A stretch of DNA of 64,000 nucleotides from Methanoculleus horonobensis (GCF_001602375.1 NZ_BCNY01000004.1:1-64000); one strand, 5' to 3'; counted from the stretch's first letter, positions 1 to 8,238 are shown. Notes: a model not told the origin generated them from the sequence alone. Program-made: numbers and translations.

Positions 1-100
1 AGAGACTCCGCTGAGGACACGGGTAAAAGACCCGATTGATAGGTCCGGGATGTAAGCACGAAGGCAACGACGTGTTCAGTCCGCGGATACTAACGTCCGA
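1..100 (+). rRNA. 23S ribosomal RNA, 3' end (partial)
   Basis: The first ~100 bases match the conserved 3' tail of archaeal 23S rRNA: a GATAGG(T/G)CCGGGATGTAAGC block followed by TTCAGTCCGCGGATACTAAC. The body of the gene lies upstream of the window. The exact 3' end was placed by eye near the last conserved block and could be off by 10-20 bases. It is followed by a ~120 base spacer and tRNA-Cys, so the three RNAs are probably one precursor. Confidence 0.85.
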
Positions 101-220
101 TGTCTTCCGCTGAGCTCAGACGAAATCCGGAGTACGCACCGATGACGCCTTACGGCCGAATCTAGCAAGGGTGTAACCCTTAAATAGATTGGGCGACAAT
201 AGAGTGAGGTAACACAGCTT

Positions 221-292
221 GCCAAGGTGGCGGAGCGGCCACGCGGTTGACTGCAGATCAACTACACCCCGGTTCAAGTCCGGGCCTTGGCT
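221..292 (+). tRNA. tRNA-Cys (anticodon GCA)
   Basis: A 72-base cloverleaf: acceptor arms GCCAAGG (221-227) and CCTTGGC (285-291) pair perfectly, the discriminator is T292, and the T arm carries GGTTCAAGTCC. The anticodon loop CTGCAGA (251-257), held by TTGA/TCAA, reads GCA for cysteine. No CCA is encoded. It lies between 23S and 5S rRNA, so it should be processed from the rRNA transcript. Confidence 0.95.
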
Positions 293-376
293 TCCATTCG
301 GGCGCGAAGCGGCCGATTGGGGAGAAAACCCCGCAGGGGTTTTCGACTCGATCGAACCTTCATACCTGGATGTTAC

Positions 377-506
377 TGGTAATAGCGGCCATAGCAGAGG
401 GGAAACACCTGGACCCATTCCGAACCCAGAAGTTAAGCCCTCTCACGTGATGTGTGGTACTGAGGTGCGCGAGCCCTCGGGAAGCGCAACTCGCTGCTAT
501 TACCTC
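377..506 (+). rRNA. rrf: 5S ribosomal RNA
   Basis: Helix I is formed by GGTAATAG (378-385) and CTATTACC (497-504). Between them is the near-universal 5S block CCATTCCGAACCCAGAAG (416-433) followed by TTAAGC. Length is about 125-130 bases, normal for archaeal 5S. Ends are set from the terminal helix and may shift by a few bases. It is the last RNA of the rRNA operon in this window. Confidence 0.93.
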
Positions 507-889
507 CCTTTACTTTGAAAACTGTTCTTAGAGTTTCTGCTCTGTTCTGGAGTTTTACTGTGCGAACGCCAGTGATCGATCGTTCTTCTTCTGCGTAGCG
601 CGCGTTTACATCGATACTATCGACAAAACTGAAAGTCGAGGGGGAGAAGAGGGGAGCGATCTCTCGCCCCGTTGAAGCTCGCTTGCAGCGCCTCCCGGGA
701 CATCCGGCACGACGCCCGGTCGGGCTCTTCCCCATTCCCGACGTTTGCGGTGTTCCGCGGTTTGATTGATGGAATTGAGGTTCTAAAGATTGGATCTCAG
801 TGATGCGCCGCCACTGCGGTGGCACCAATCTATCTGTGGTCTGCGCGGGTTATTTAACTTTTGTTTCATGTCGAGCAATTTACATTTAC
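507..889. other. Intergenic region, no gene seen
   Basis: 383 bases between the 5S gene (plus strand) and the end of the formylmethanofuran dehydrogenase gene (minus strand). It holds short pyrimidine-rich stretches after the 5S gene that could end rRNA transcription, and a small hairpin GCCAC-TGCG-GTGGC near 811-824 that may lie in the 3' end of the minus-strand transcript. Reading frames here lack recognisable protein similarity, promoters or ribosome sites. Confidence 0.5.
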
Positions 890-2653
890 TCATGCTGCCG
901 GCGGCGCCTCCGAATACCGCCTCTCCGGGACGATTACGCCGTAAGGCTGACGTCTCTCCTGTACCCGGGAGAGGATCTCTGACAATACCTCCTCGTCGGT
1001 CGGGAGACCCAGGTCGAGGATCTTCTTCATCCGGATCGGTACTGAGTCCATCCGGTAGCCCGTTCCCTCGCAGTCGATGCCTGTGCATGCAACCGGGATA
1101 TGGAGATCCGCAACGGAGGTGCTGAGCGAGACGAACGGATCGATGACGATCGTGGGGATCGTCGCGAGGTGTTCGTTGCACCGTCTCGGCAGATGCGCTC
1201 CGGGGTCGGCGCCGATGATGAGGCATGCATCGGCCTCGCCCCGGCGGAGCAGGTCGACCGCCGTCGTCTCGCCGGGGTTGTAGTAGGGCGTGCCGCGCGA
1301 GAAATCGACGCCGTACGGGTAGCCCGTCAGGAACGAGAACGTCTGGTTGGTGCCGTTGACGTTCCAGTGCCCGCGCATGGGCGTCAGGGTGAACTTCGTA
1401 TGCCGGTTGAGCTCGTCGACGAGCTGGATGGCGTTCCTGACGTTCTTGTACCTGCCGCGCGACTGCGTCAGGCCTATCCCCGTGAAGAGTGCCCCGAATC
1501 GGGCGTTCATGCAGAGGTCGGCAAGCCAGATCAGCCTCTCCCGCGGGACACCTGCAACGGTTGGGGGAAGCGCGTCCGCGTGGCCCCTGAGGATCGCCCG
1601 TAGCGCCGAGAATACCGCGTAGTCCCCGCCCGGCCTGATCCGGATGAACTCATCGGCAAGCTTCGCGGTATCGGTCTCCCTGATATCCACGACGACCAGA
1701 GTCCGGTCATGGTGCCCGTTATCCCGGTACTTCCCGGTGACGAACGTCGTATACCGGGAGAGGTGGCGGGGGTGCGACTCGATGGGGTTCGAGCCCCAGT
1801 AGATCACGACGTCGGCCCGGTTCTTCACCGCACCAAGCGTGCACCCCGGGTGACCCGCCTCCTGGATGCCCATGATCGACGGCCCGTGGCAGATCGACGA
1901 ACAGTTGTCGATCACGCCCCCGATCGCCTCGGCGATCTGGATGCCGATGCACTGCGCCTCCGCGGACGTCCCGCTCCACCCGAACAGGAGCGGCCGTTCG
2001 GCGTCGGCGAGCACCTCTGCGGTATACCGGATAGCCTCCTCTAATCCAATCGTCTCCCAGGTTCCTCCCGTCTTTGAGACAGGGAGCATGAGACGGCTCC
2101 TTGAGAGGAACTTCTCCGAGCCGAGCGAGCATGCGTTGTCGACCGACCGGATCGCCCCGCCCTCGACCCGCACGACCAGGTCGTCGCAGAGGCACCCGCA
2201 GAGCGGGCAGGCGACGTCGCGGATGGTCACCGCCCCGCTGCCGTCGTCACCGGAGGGTGCCGGCACCGGAGGGCATGCGGCCCCGCCTTCCTCGATGAGG
2301 ATATCCCAACCGGATCGCGGGGAGAGATCGGTTCGTTTCACCGTCCCTTTCAGCCATTTGTAGTCCGGAGCACCGGTTCCCCGCGTGGTCGCGTGCAGGA
2401 TTGCATTCGCGTGCGGCCCGCAGGGGATGAACACGGTTCCGGAGACGAGATCGTCGCAGGGAGTGGCGATAAACACCTCCTCTCCCGTCCCGGTCGAGAG
2501 GAGAAGGCAGTCTCCTGCCGCGGCCCCGAGTTCCAGGAGATCGAACGGGTTGACGAAGCAGCGTGCCGTCTCAATGGAGTAGGCGGGCATGTCTTTGTAG
2601 TAGAGTTTTTTGCCCTGCGCGATCGTCCTCCCGCTCGTGATGAGAATATCCAT
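890..2653 (-). CDS. Formylmethanofuran dehydrogenase, fused subunits D and B (W/Mo)
   Basis: 587 residues. Residues 1-~110 resemble FwdD/FmdD, the molybdopterin-dinucleotide-binding subunit (GRTIAQGKKL; FIPCGPHANAI). Residues ~145-580 resemble FwdB/FmdB, the catalytic subunit that reduces CO2 with methanofuran in the first step of methanogenesis. Visible FwdB signs are a [4Fe-4S] motif C149-P-L-C-G-C-L-C156 with C175, and SSICHGPS, whose C255 matches the metal-binding cysteine of the family. Subunits D and B are usually separate; here a ~35-residue linker joins them. No fwdA, C, F or G gene lies nearby, so the other subunits must come from elsewhere. The ATG at 2653 is preceded by a short inverted repeat. 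Confidence 0.88.
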   Translation of the reverse strand: MDILITSGRTIAQGKKLYYKDMPAYSIETARCFVNPFDLLELGAAAGDCLLLSTGTGEEVFIATPCDDLVSGTVFIPCGPHANAILHATTRGTGAPDYKWLKGTVKRTDLSPRSGWDILIEEGGAACPPVPAPSGDDGSGAVTIRDVACPLCGCLCDDLVVRVEGGAIRSVDNACSLGSEKFLSRSRLMLPVSKTGGTWETIGLEEAIRYTAEVLADAERPLLFGWSGTSAEAQCIGIQIAEAIGGVIDNCSSICHGPSIMGIQEAGHPGCTLGAVKNRADVVIYWGSNPIESHPRHLSRYTTFVTGKYRDNGHHDRTLVVVDIRETDTAKLADEFIRIRPGGDYAVFSALRAILRGHADALPPTVAGVPRERLIWLADLCMNARFGALFTGIGLTQSRGRYKNVRNAIQLVDELNRHTKFTLTPMRGHWNVNGTNQTFSFLTGYPYGVDFSRGTPYYNPGETTAVDLLRRGEADACLIIGADPGAHLPRRCNEHLATIPTIVIDPFVSLSTSVADLHIPVACTGIDCEGTGYRMDSVPIRMKKILDLGLPTDEEVLSEILSRVQERRQPYGVIVPERRYSEAPPAA

Positions 2654-2657
2654 TGAT

Positions 2658-2670
2658 GGTCAGTCTGACC
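2658..2670 (-). promoter_or_regulatory. Inverted repeat over the ribosome-binding region of the fwdDB-type gene
   Basis: GGTCAG-T-CTGACC is a perfect 13-base inverted repeat four bases before the start codon at 2653. On the minus strand the preceding AGAGGTC is the only Shine-Dalgarno-like sequence and falls partly in the left arm. An AT-rich TATA-like stretch (about 2719-2728, read on the minus strand) predicts a transcript start ~25 bases downstream, so the repeat would be in the leader. It could be an operator or a translation-masking hairpin. Confidence 0.4.
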
Positions 2671-2784
2671 TCTGCGGCGATAATGGTTGCGGATTTACAA
2701 TTGAAAAAAGTAAACGAAAATAAATTTACCGGGTGACCCGCACCAGGAAGAGAAGGGGTGCCGGGCACCCCGGTATCGTGAGTG

Positions 2785-3222
2785 TCACACCGGCACGTAC
2801 CGCGCCGCCGCCACCTTCTCCTTCTCGAACGTCTCGCTGAGGGCGAAGAGATCGCTCCTCTCGATATGCTCCTCTGCCCGGGCGAAGACCTCGCCCTCTT
2901 CCGAGACGAAGTGGGCCTCGACCCGTCCCCGAAGATCGGCGAGCGCCGGCATCCAGGCGTCATCCCGGAGCGGGATCCTCTCAAACCGTGCAAGCGTCTC
3001 CCGGACATCGGTGTGCTCGTCGAGCGATCGCCATATCTCCTCCGGAACCCTGTCCCGGAGGTGTGCATACAGGGTAACCTCCTCTGCATGCATGTGCCCC
3101 GGCAGTTCCCGGCGAAGCGTGATGCACCGGACGTCCCGGGTCTCGGGGTTGCTCTCGAGTTCGTCGAAGAGTGCCCTGATGAGATCGTGATCCTCACGGA
3201 TCAATTCAAGAATCTGCGGCAT
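2785..3222 (-). CDS. Hemerythrin HHE cation-binding domain protein
   Basis: 145 residues forming one four-helix hemerythrin-like domain. The expected di-iron ligands are visible: H12 (REDHD), H43/H45 with E47/E48 (GHMHAEE), H70 (DEHTD) and H104 with E108/E109 (AHFVSEE). Such proteins bind two irons and commonly sense or carry O2 or NO. A strong Shine-Dalgarno sequence (GGAGG) lies about six bases before the ATG at 3222. It follows a second hemerythrin gene on the same strand and precedes the formylmethanofuran dehydrogenase gene, an oxygen-labile enzyme, so an oxygen-protection role is plausible but inferred. Confidence 0.85.
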   Translation of the reverse strand: MPQILELIREDHDLIRALFDELESNPETRDVRCITLRRELPGHMHAEEVTLYAHLRDRVPEEIWRSLDEHTDVRETLARFERIPLRDDAWMPALADLRGRVEAHFVSEEGEVFARAEEHIERSDLFALSETFEKEKVAAARYVPV

Positions 3223-3326
3223 ATACGTCCTCCGTCCGGTGGAGAATAGGGGATGAGGAACTTAACGGTTTCGCCCGGCCGATCCCGGCCAAAAAAGAGA
3301 GGTGTCGGCACCCTCGCCCGACGTGC

Positions 3327-3776
3327 TCAGCGTGCCGCAACGGGGAGCGCGCTCTTCTTTGCCTCCTCGTAGCTGCTCCCAAGACTCGAGAGATCGTCGC
3401 TGCTCATCTTCTGCTGCATCTCGGGGAAGATATGCTCCTCCTCCTCGCTGATGTGGTGTTCCACGTTCTCCTTGATCACCGTCACTTTCGCCACCCAGAC
3501 GTCTTCCTCCGACGTGGATGCGCTGTCGAGCTGGGATAGGAGCGTCTTGACCGCGTTGTGCTCCTCGATCGATTCGAGGGCTATCTCCTGCATCCCCGAG
3601 TCCATGAGTTTCGGGTATACGGCCTGCTCTTCTCCGATCATGTGCGGTATGAGGTTCTCCTTTAATGCGTTGTACTTCTGCTCCCGGCTGCTCGTGCCCT
3701 TGCTCGAGAGTTCCGAGAGTTGCGAGAGCACCATCTCGTGCTCCTGCTTCAGTATGTCGATAACGCTCTGTGCCAT
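3327..3776 (-). CDS. Hemerythrin HHE cation-binding domain protein
   Basis: 149 residues, one HHE four-helix domain with ligands H13 (QEHEM), H45 with E49/E50 (PHMIGEE), H73 (EEHNA) and H107/H108 with the acidic run EEEEH. It is only weakly similar to the neighbouring hemerythrin at 2785-3222, so they look like an old duplication or two separately acquired genes. The start at 3776 has a G-rich ribosome site (GGGGGAAG) upstream and a TATATATA box ~50-60 bases before it. A T-run after the stop (about 3292-3297) may terminate this transcript. Confidence 0.85.
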   Translation of the reverse strand: MAQSVIDILKQEHEMVLSQLSELSSKGTSSREQKYNALKENLIPHMIGEEQAVYPKLMDSGMQEIALESIEEHNAVKTLLSQLDSASTSEEDVWVAKVTVIKENVEHHISEEEEHIFPEMQQKMSSDDLSSLGSSYEEAKKSALPVAAR

Positions 3777-3825
3777 CGATTCACTTCCCCCCGCTCTTGC
3801 AGGGAAGCCATGAGGGGCGAGGCGA

Positions 3826-3838
3826 ATATATATACATT
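3826..3838 (-). promoter_or_regulatory. TATA box, hemerythrin promoter
   Basis: A TATATATA core lies in the divergent spacer between the hemerythrin start at 3776 and the permease start at 3969. Read on the minus strand it would start a transcript near 3800, leaving a short leader that contains the GGGGGAAG ribosome site. The permease has its own weaker box (CCATAAATG, about 3938-3946). Confidence 0.45.
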
Positions 3839-3968
3839 ATGCGGTGCCCCGTCGCGCGCCCTCTCCTTGCTCCCCGGCGGCGATGCGCCCGGCTGTATGG
3901 CGTTTCATGCCGGTGCCCGACAGTCGTTGCCGGATATCCATAAATGCTGCAGGCACATAGGATTGTAC

Positions 3969-5279
3969 ATGCCAAACGAGGATCGGGGCACCCCTACTCC
4001 CGGGACGAAGCTCCGGCGCGAGCTCGGCCTTCCCGCGGTCACCCTCTCGGGCATCGGGATCATCCTCGGGGCCGGGATCTATGCCCTGCTCGGGGAAGCG
4101 GCCGGCATGGCCGGAAACGCCGTCTGGCTGACCTTTGCCGTCGCCGCCGCCATCGCCGCCTTCAGCGCGCTCGGCTACGCCGAACTCTCGTCGATGTTCC
4201 CTCGTGCCAGCGCCGAGTTCGAGTATGTCAGAAACGCCTTCGGGAGGGGGCTCGCGTTCGTCGTCGGGTGGCTGATCATCTTCTCCGGCATCCTCGGGGC
4301 CGCAACCGTCTCGCTCGGGTTTGCCGGCTACTTCTCGGATCTCGTCGGCTTCCCGCCCCTCCCCTCCGCCATCCTGCTCCTCCTCGTCCTTGCCGGGATC
4401 CTCTTCTACGGCATCAAGGAGACCGCCCGGGCCGCCATCGCGATGACCCTCGTCGAGGTCGGAGGAATCGTCATGGTCATCCTGATCGGCCTCCCGCACC
4501 TCGGACGGGTAGACTACTTCGAGATGCCCCTCGGGGTTCCGGGTCTCCTGCAGGCCTCCGCGCTCGTCTTCTTTGCCTACATGGGATTTGAGGAGATGGT
4601 GAAACTCTCGGAGGAGACCAGAGACCCGGAGCGAACCATCCCCATCGCCCTGATGATTGCGCTCGCCGTCTCCGTCCTCCTCTACATCCTGGTCTCCCTC
4701 GCCGCCGTATCAGTCGTCGGGTGGGAGCAGCTCGCCGCATCGAGGGCGCCCTTCGCCGAAGTCGCGTCCGTCGCTCTCGGCCCTGCGGCGTTCACCGTCA
4801 TCTCCGTCATCGCCCTCTTCGCCACGGCGAACACCGCTCTCCTGATGATGATGGCGTCGTCCCGGATCACCTATGGGATGGCCTCCTCCTTCTCGCTCCC
4901 GTCCATCCTCGCCCGGGTGCATCCCCGGACACGGACGCCGTGGACTGCCATCGTCGCCGTCCTGCTCGCCTCCATCGCGTTCCTCTTTGCCGGCGAGATC
5001 GACTTCGTCGCGAACGTCACGAACTTCACGCTCTTCGTGACGTTCGTCGTCATCAATGCAGCCGTGATCCTGCTCCGCTATCGTGCGCCGGAAGTTGCCC
5101 GGCCGTTCCGGATACCGGGCAGCATCGGCAGGTTCCCGGTCATCCCGGCCGTCGGTATCGTCTCGACCCTCCTTCTCCTCGCCCAGCTGGAACTCCTGGT
5201 GCTGCTCATCGGCGGGATGGTGGTCGTCATCGGTGCGGCGATTGCCCTTGTCGGAACGCGGCGGCCGCCTTCCGCCTAG
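3969..5279 (+). CDS. APC-family amino acid permease
   Basis: 436 residues, hydrophobic throughout with about 12 predicted membrane helices. The first helix carries the family's substrate-binding signature (SGIGIILGAGIYALLG), and FAYMGFEEMVKLSEE is the typical helix-6 region of amino acid/polyamine/organocation transporters. Substrate cannot be told from sequence. An in-frame upstream extension exists, but ATG 3969 is preferred: a TATA-like CCATAAATG sits 25-30 bases upstream, so the mRNA is probably leaderless, and the membrane protein proper begins right after. The stop overlaps the convergent gene's stop in a shared CTAG. Confidence 0.85.
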   Translation: MPNEDRGTPTPGTKLRRELGLPAVTLSGIGIILGAGIYALLGEAAGMAGNAVWLTFAVAAAIAAFSALGYAELSSMFPRASAEFEYVRNAFGRGLAFVVGWLIIFSGILGAATVSLGFAGYFSDLVGFPPLPSAILLLLVLAGILFYGIKETARAAIAMTLVEVGGIVMVILIGLPHLGRVDYFEMPLGVPGLLQASALVFFAYMGFEEMVKLSEETRDPERTIPIALMIALAVSVLLYILVSLAAVSVVGWEQLAASRAPFAEVASVALGPAAFTVISVIALFATANTALLMMMASSRITYGMASSFSLPSILARVHPRTRTPWTAIVAVLLASIAFLFAGEIDFVANVTNFTLFVTFVVINAAVILLRYRAPEVARPFRIPGSIGRFPVIPAVGIVSTLLLLAQLELLVLLIGGMVVVIGAAIALVGTRRPPSA

Positions 5280-6793
5280 TCCTGCTCCTCTTTTGCCCGG
5301 TAGCGCTCGATGGGCCCGATGGCTTCCAGCCTCCCGTCCGAGAGGACGGACATGGCGCCGTGGCCGCACGCGACCAGGCACCGCCGGCCGGTCGCTCTGA
5401 GTTCTTCGTCCAGGTCATGGATCAGTTCGAGCAGTGCCTTCCTCTCTCTCTTGGCGCAGTCGCTGTCGACGTTGACCGAGGTCACCAGGAAGTCGGCGAG
5501 CGAGTTGTAGCGTCTCCGCGCCTCGTCGAGGCTGCCGAAGTTGATCAGTGTGTCGGCGGTGAAGATGATCCCGTGCGTGGGGCAGAAGAAGTAGACCTGG
5601 CCGTGCATATGTCCGCCGAGAGACTCGAGAACCTCGAACTCGAGGCCGTTGACCGTAAAACGTGCGAGGACGGGGAAGATCGAGCGCATGCCGAGCCTCT
5701 CCGCCGGAAAGACCTCGGGGTCGCCTGGGGGGGTGAAGTGCGAGAAGAGGTTGATGACGGTCGTGTAGACCTCTTCGAGGATCGAGGACTCGCTGCGCGA
5801 CCCGTATGCCCGGTTCGCCCGGCGGATGATCTCGAGCGACCCGGTGTGCGTATACGCCTTCGCCTCGAAGAGTCCCCCCGCCCCGCAGTGGTCGGCATCG
5901 GCATGGGTGATGTAGATCCTCCGGATCTTCCCGAGATCATCGAGACCGTAGTGCCGGAACATCCGGACGGCATCCTCGTGATAGATCCCGTATCCGGTGT
6001 CGATCATCACCGTCTCGTCCGGGGCGCGGAGCAGGAAGATGTTCCCGCCGCCCGGCATCTGGAAGCAGAAGACCTCGACGTCGTCGGCGAGGCTGATGCG
6101 CTGGACGTCCGCGTAGAACCCGTCGCCGGTGGTGTCCCGGAGCGTCCGGCCGGTGAGCAGGATGGACTCGAAGACCTCTCTTGGGTCCTGGCCGAGGCTG
6201 TTCAATTCCTGGACGATGTGGTTGACGTCCTGCAGGAGCGAGAGCAGGAACTCGTCCTCCGCCGTCCCGATCAGCCCCCGCACCGCCTGGGCGAATCGGA
6301 CGTAGAAGACGGTGTCGTCGAGTCTCTCACCGGTGGTGTCGTACTCCAGGATCTCGAGACGGTAGCGGGACTTCAGCCGGTCGAGCAGGTTCTCGACGAT
6401 CGCGGTCTCTTCGACGTTCAGGCTGATCGTGACTCTCCCGGGGTCCGGCCTCCGGTCGTCGAAGTCGATGTAGGCGATGTTCGCCCCCGCCCCGGTGACG
6501 TAGGTGAGGAGTTCGAAGAGGGATCCGGGTTCGTGAGGGAGGTATACGGAGAATTTGAGAAACCCGAGCGTCGGGAGCGACTCCTGGAGGTAGCCGATCG
6601 CGTGGAGGTCTCTCTTCATCCGGGTGTAACTCTCCGGCTCTGCGGTCACCTCAAAGAATACCGTGGCGGGATCGATCCGGCGGTCGTACTGGATGCGGAT
6701 GATGTTGCCCGAGTAAGACTTGACGATCTCGGCCGCGCGATGCAGCGCGCCCGGTTTGTCGGGCATTCTGGCTACAAAAGAGTATTTATTCAC
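5276..6793 (-). CDS. Double ACT domain plus metallo-beta-lactamase fold hydrolase
   Basis: 505 residues. Two ACT-type ligand-binding domains come first (about residues 2-75, KYSFVARMPDKPGALHRA, and 80-150, FSVYLPHEPGSLFELL), then a linker, then a metallo-beta-lactamase fold hydrolase (about 250-490). The metal motif reads THADADHCG, so the usual second His of HxHxDH is Asp; further ligands are likely in GGHMHGQ, FTADT and CGHG. ACT domains usually bind amino acids, so a regulated hydrolase is a reasonable reading; the substrate is unknown. GTG 6793 is chosen because a TATATAAA box (6810-6817, minus strand) lies inside the longer frame and would start transcription right at this codon. A longer start at 6841 is possible. 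Confidence 0.72.
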   Translation of the reverse strand: MNKYSFVARMPDKPGALHRAAEIVKSYSGNIIRIQYDRRIDPATVFFEVTAEPESYTRMKRDLHAIGYLQESLPTLGFLKFSVYLPHEPGSLFELLTYVTGAGANIAYIDFDDRRPDPGRVTISLNVEETAIVENLLDRLKSRYRLEILEYDTTGERLDDTVFYVRFAQAVRGLIGTAEDEFLLSLLQDVNHIVQELNSLGQDPREVFESILLTGRTLRDTTGDGFYADVQRISLADDVEVFCFQMPGGGNIFLLRAPDETVMIDTGYGIYHEDAVRMFRHYGLDDLGKIRRIYITHADADHCGAGGLFEAKAYTHTGSLEIIRRANRAYGSRSESSILEEVYTTVINLFSHFTPPGDPEVFPAERLGMRSIFPVLARFTVNGLEFEVLESLGGHMHGQVYFFCPTHGIIFTADTLINFGSLDEARRRYNSLADFLVTSVNVDSDCAKRERKALLELIHDLDEELRATGRRCLVACGHGAMSVLSDGRLEAIGPIERYRAKEEQD

Positions 6794-6809
6794 CCGGTTC
6801 ACCTTGTGG

Positions 6810-6817
6810 TTTATATA
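6810..6817 (-). promoter_or_regulatory. TATA box for the ACT-MBL gene
   Basis: TATATAAA on the minus strand, about 20-24 bases before the GTG at 6793. Its place within the upstream part of the open frame is the reason for choosing the internal start. Confidence 0.5.
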
Positions 6818-6915
6818 GGTGAGCGGCCGTCCTATAAGCACTTTTTTGTGCGTTCCGGCAGCCGGAACAAGAAAAGGGAGGTTTTTCTGCCTTCACACCA
6901 TCCTGTCGCGGCCGG

Positions 6916-7422
6916 TCACGCCGCCATGAGTTTCTGATGCACCGCCTGTGCCCAGGCGCGGACGGCTTCCCAGTCGCGGAAGTCTCCGGTCTTTGCCCGG
7001 ATCATCTTGACGATGGTGCGGTCGGTGAAGGAGAGGCCGCTGCTCTCCAGTCTGCCCGGGAAGACACCGACCTCCACCGGGTTGACGAGCAGCCTGACCG
7101 AGTCCATCGATGCTTCCGCTTTCCTGAGGATCTCGGGCCCCCCGTCTGCGACCGTGAGGCCCACGGCGAAGTAGGCGACCGGGATGGTGCGCAGGCGCTG
7201 CTGGTTCTTCTCGATGAAGACCTGCGGTTCCGGAAGCCACTTCCCCATGTATATCGGGCTTCCGATGACGGCGGCCCGGTACGGGGAGATGTCCTGAACC
7301 TCTCCCACCGGCCTGACATCGACATCAACGCCTGCTTTACGGAGTTCGTTGCCGATCGCCTCTGCCACTTCCGCGGTCGAGCCGTAGCGGGTGGCGTAGG
7401 CAACAAGAATCCTCTCTGCCAT
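6916..7422 (-). CDS. Flavodoxin-domain protein
   Basis: 168 residues with the flavodoxin fold. The FMN-phosphate loop is at residues 8-16 (YATRYGSTAE), and the AAVIGSPIYMGKW and AYFAVGLTVAD strands match the second and third flavin loops. The length and the C-terminal helix resemble archaeal flavodoxin-domain proteins and the HemG-like menaquinone-dependent oxidoreductases, but no haem pathway gene is nearby and the electron partner is unknown. It is transcribed divergently from the TPR gene across an 82-base spacer. Confidence 0.82.
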   Translation of the reverse strand: MAERILVAYATRYGSTAEVAEAIGNELRKAGVDVDVRPVGEVQDISPYRAAVIGSPIYMGKWLPEPQVFIEKNQQRLRTIPVAYFAVGLTVADGGPEILRKAEASMDSVRLLVNPVEVGVFPGRLESSGLSFTDRTIVKMIRAKTGDFRDWEAVRAWAQAVHQKLMAA

Positions 7423-7504
7423 GAGTAGTTACTTCTTGCTCGACCGGTCTTATTCGTTGCGGGTCGGGTTATCTTCTTATGGATTGGCTCCCCTTTCAGG
7501 TTCG

Positions 7505-8146
7505 ATGGCGACAAGAGATGAGGATGCCGAACGATGGTATCACAGAGGTCAGGTTCTCTGCACCACCCGATGCTTCAACGATGCGGTCGTCTGTTACGAT
7601 AAGGCACTTGAACTCTCTCCCGACGACCCTCTCCTCTGGAAAAGGAAGGGGTTTGCTCTCATCAAGGCCGGCCGCTACGACGAGGCGGTCGCCTGCTTCG
7701 ATAAGGCGCTCGCCGCAGATCCCGACGATGCGACGGCATGGCAGCGGAAGAGCTACGCTCTCGCGCACCTCGGGAAACACGAAGATGCGGTCGCCTGCTG
7801 TGATCGGGCGCTCAGGCTTGACCCGGAGCACATTCTCGCCTGGCAGAGCCGGGGCTGGGTGCTCGGGGTGATGTGCCGTTACGACGAGGCGCTGGAATGT
7901 TATGAGGCGGTTCTCTCGATCGACCCGGAACGTGGGTCGGCAGCCTGGCACCGGGAGCGGATGCGGGAGAGGAGAGAACTCGCGGCGCTCGAGGCAGAGA
8001 TCCGGGAGGCCGAGCGGATCATCGAGGTGCCGGCCTGCATCCGCGACGTCGCCCGGGAGCGGGACTACGCCAACGTCGATCTCGCGCGGATGCTGCTTTG
8101 CGAACTCGCCCGCCGGGCAGAGAGGGCGGCGATCCAGCGCCGGTGA
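7505..8146 (+). CDS. Tetratricopeptide (TPR) repeat protein
   Basis: 213 residues with four clear TPR units in the first ~150 (for example W-x2-KG-x2-L-x2-AGRYDEAVACFDKAL and YDEALECYEAVLSIDP), followed by a charged helical tail of ~65 residues with no recognised domain. It should act as a protein-binding scaffold, probably cytoplasmic as no signal peptide is seen. ATG 7505 is chosen because the repeats begin 8 residues later; the 28 residues possible upstream are not TPR-like. Confidence 0.78.
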   Translation: MATRDEDAERWYHRGQVLCTTRCFNDAVVCYDKALELSPDDPLLWKRKGFALIKAGRYDEAVACFDKALAADPDDATAWQRKSYALAHLGKHEDAVACCDRALRLDPEHILAWQSRGWVLGVMCRYDEALECYEAVLSIDPERGSAAWHRERMRERRELAALEAEIREAERIIEVPACIRDVARERDYANVDLARMLLCELARRAERAAIQRR

Positions 8147-8185
8147 ACGTGGGCGGTCTTCCCTGGAATCTATCTTTTAAACCGT

Positions 8186-8200
8186 CTTGAAAAAAAGGGC
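8186..8200 (-). terminator. T-rich terminator after gltX
   Basis: Seven A on the plus strand (8190-8196) give a run of T on the minus strand about 40 bases beyond the GluRS stop. Such T-runs end transcription in archaea. It lies between the convergent TPR and GluRS genes. Confidence 0.45.
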
Positions 8201-8238
8201 GTGAAGAAGGGATTCTATCCCTATCCGGTGAACCCGCT

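Noticed and set aside
511-889. Small protein gene between 5S and the fwdDB-type gene
   Set aside because: Open frames are shadows or lack any conserved feature.
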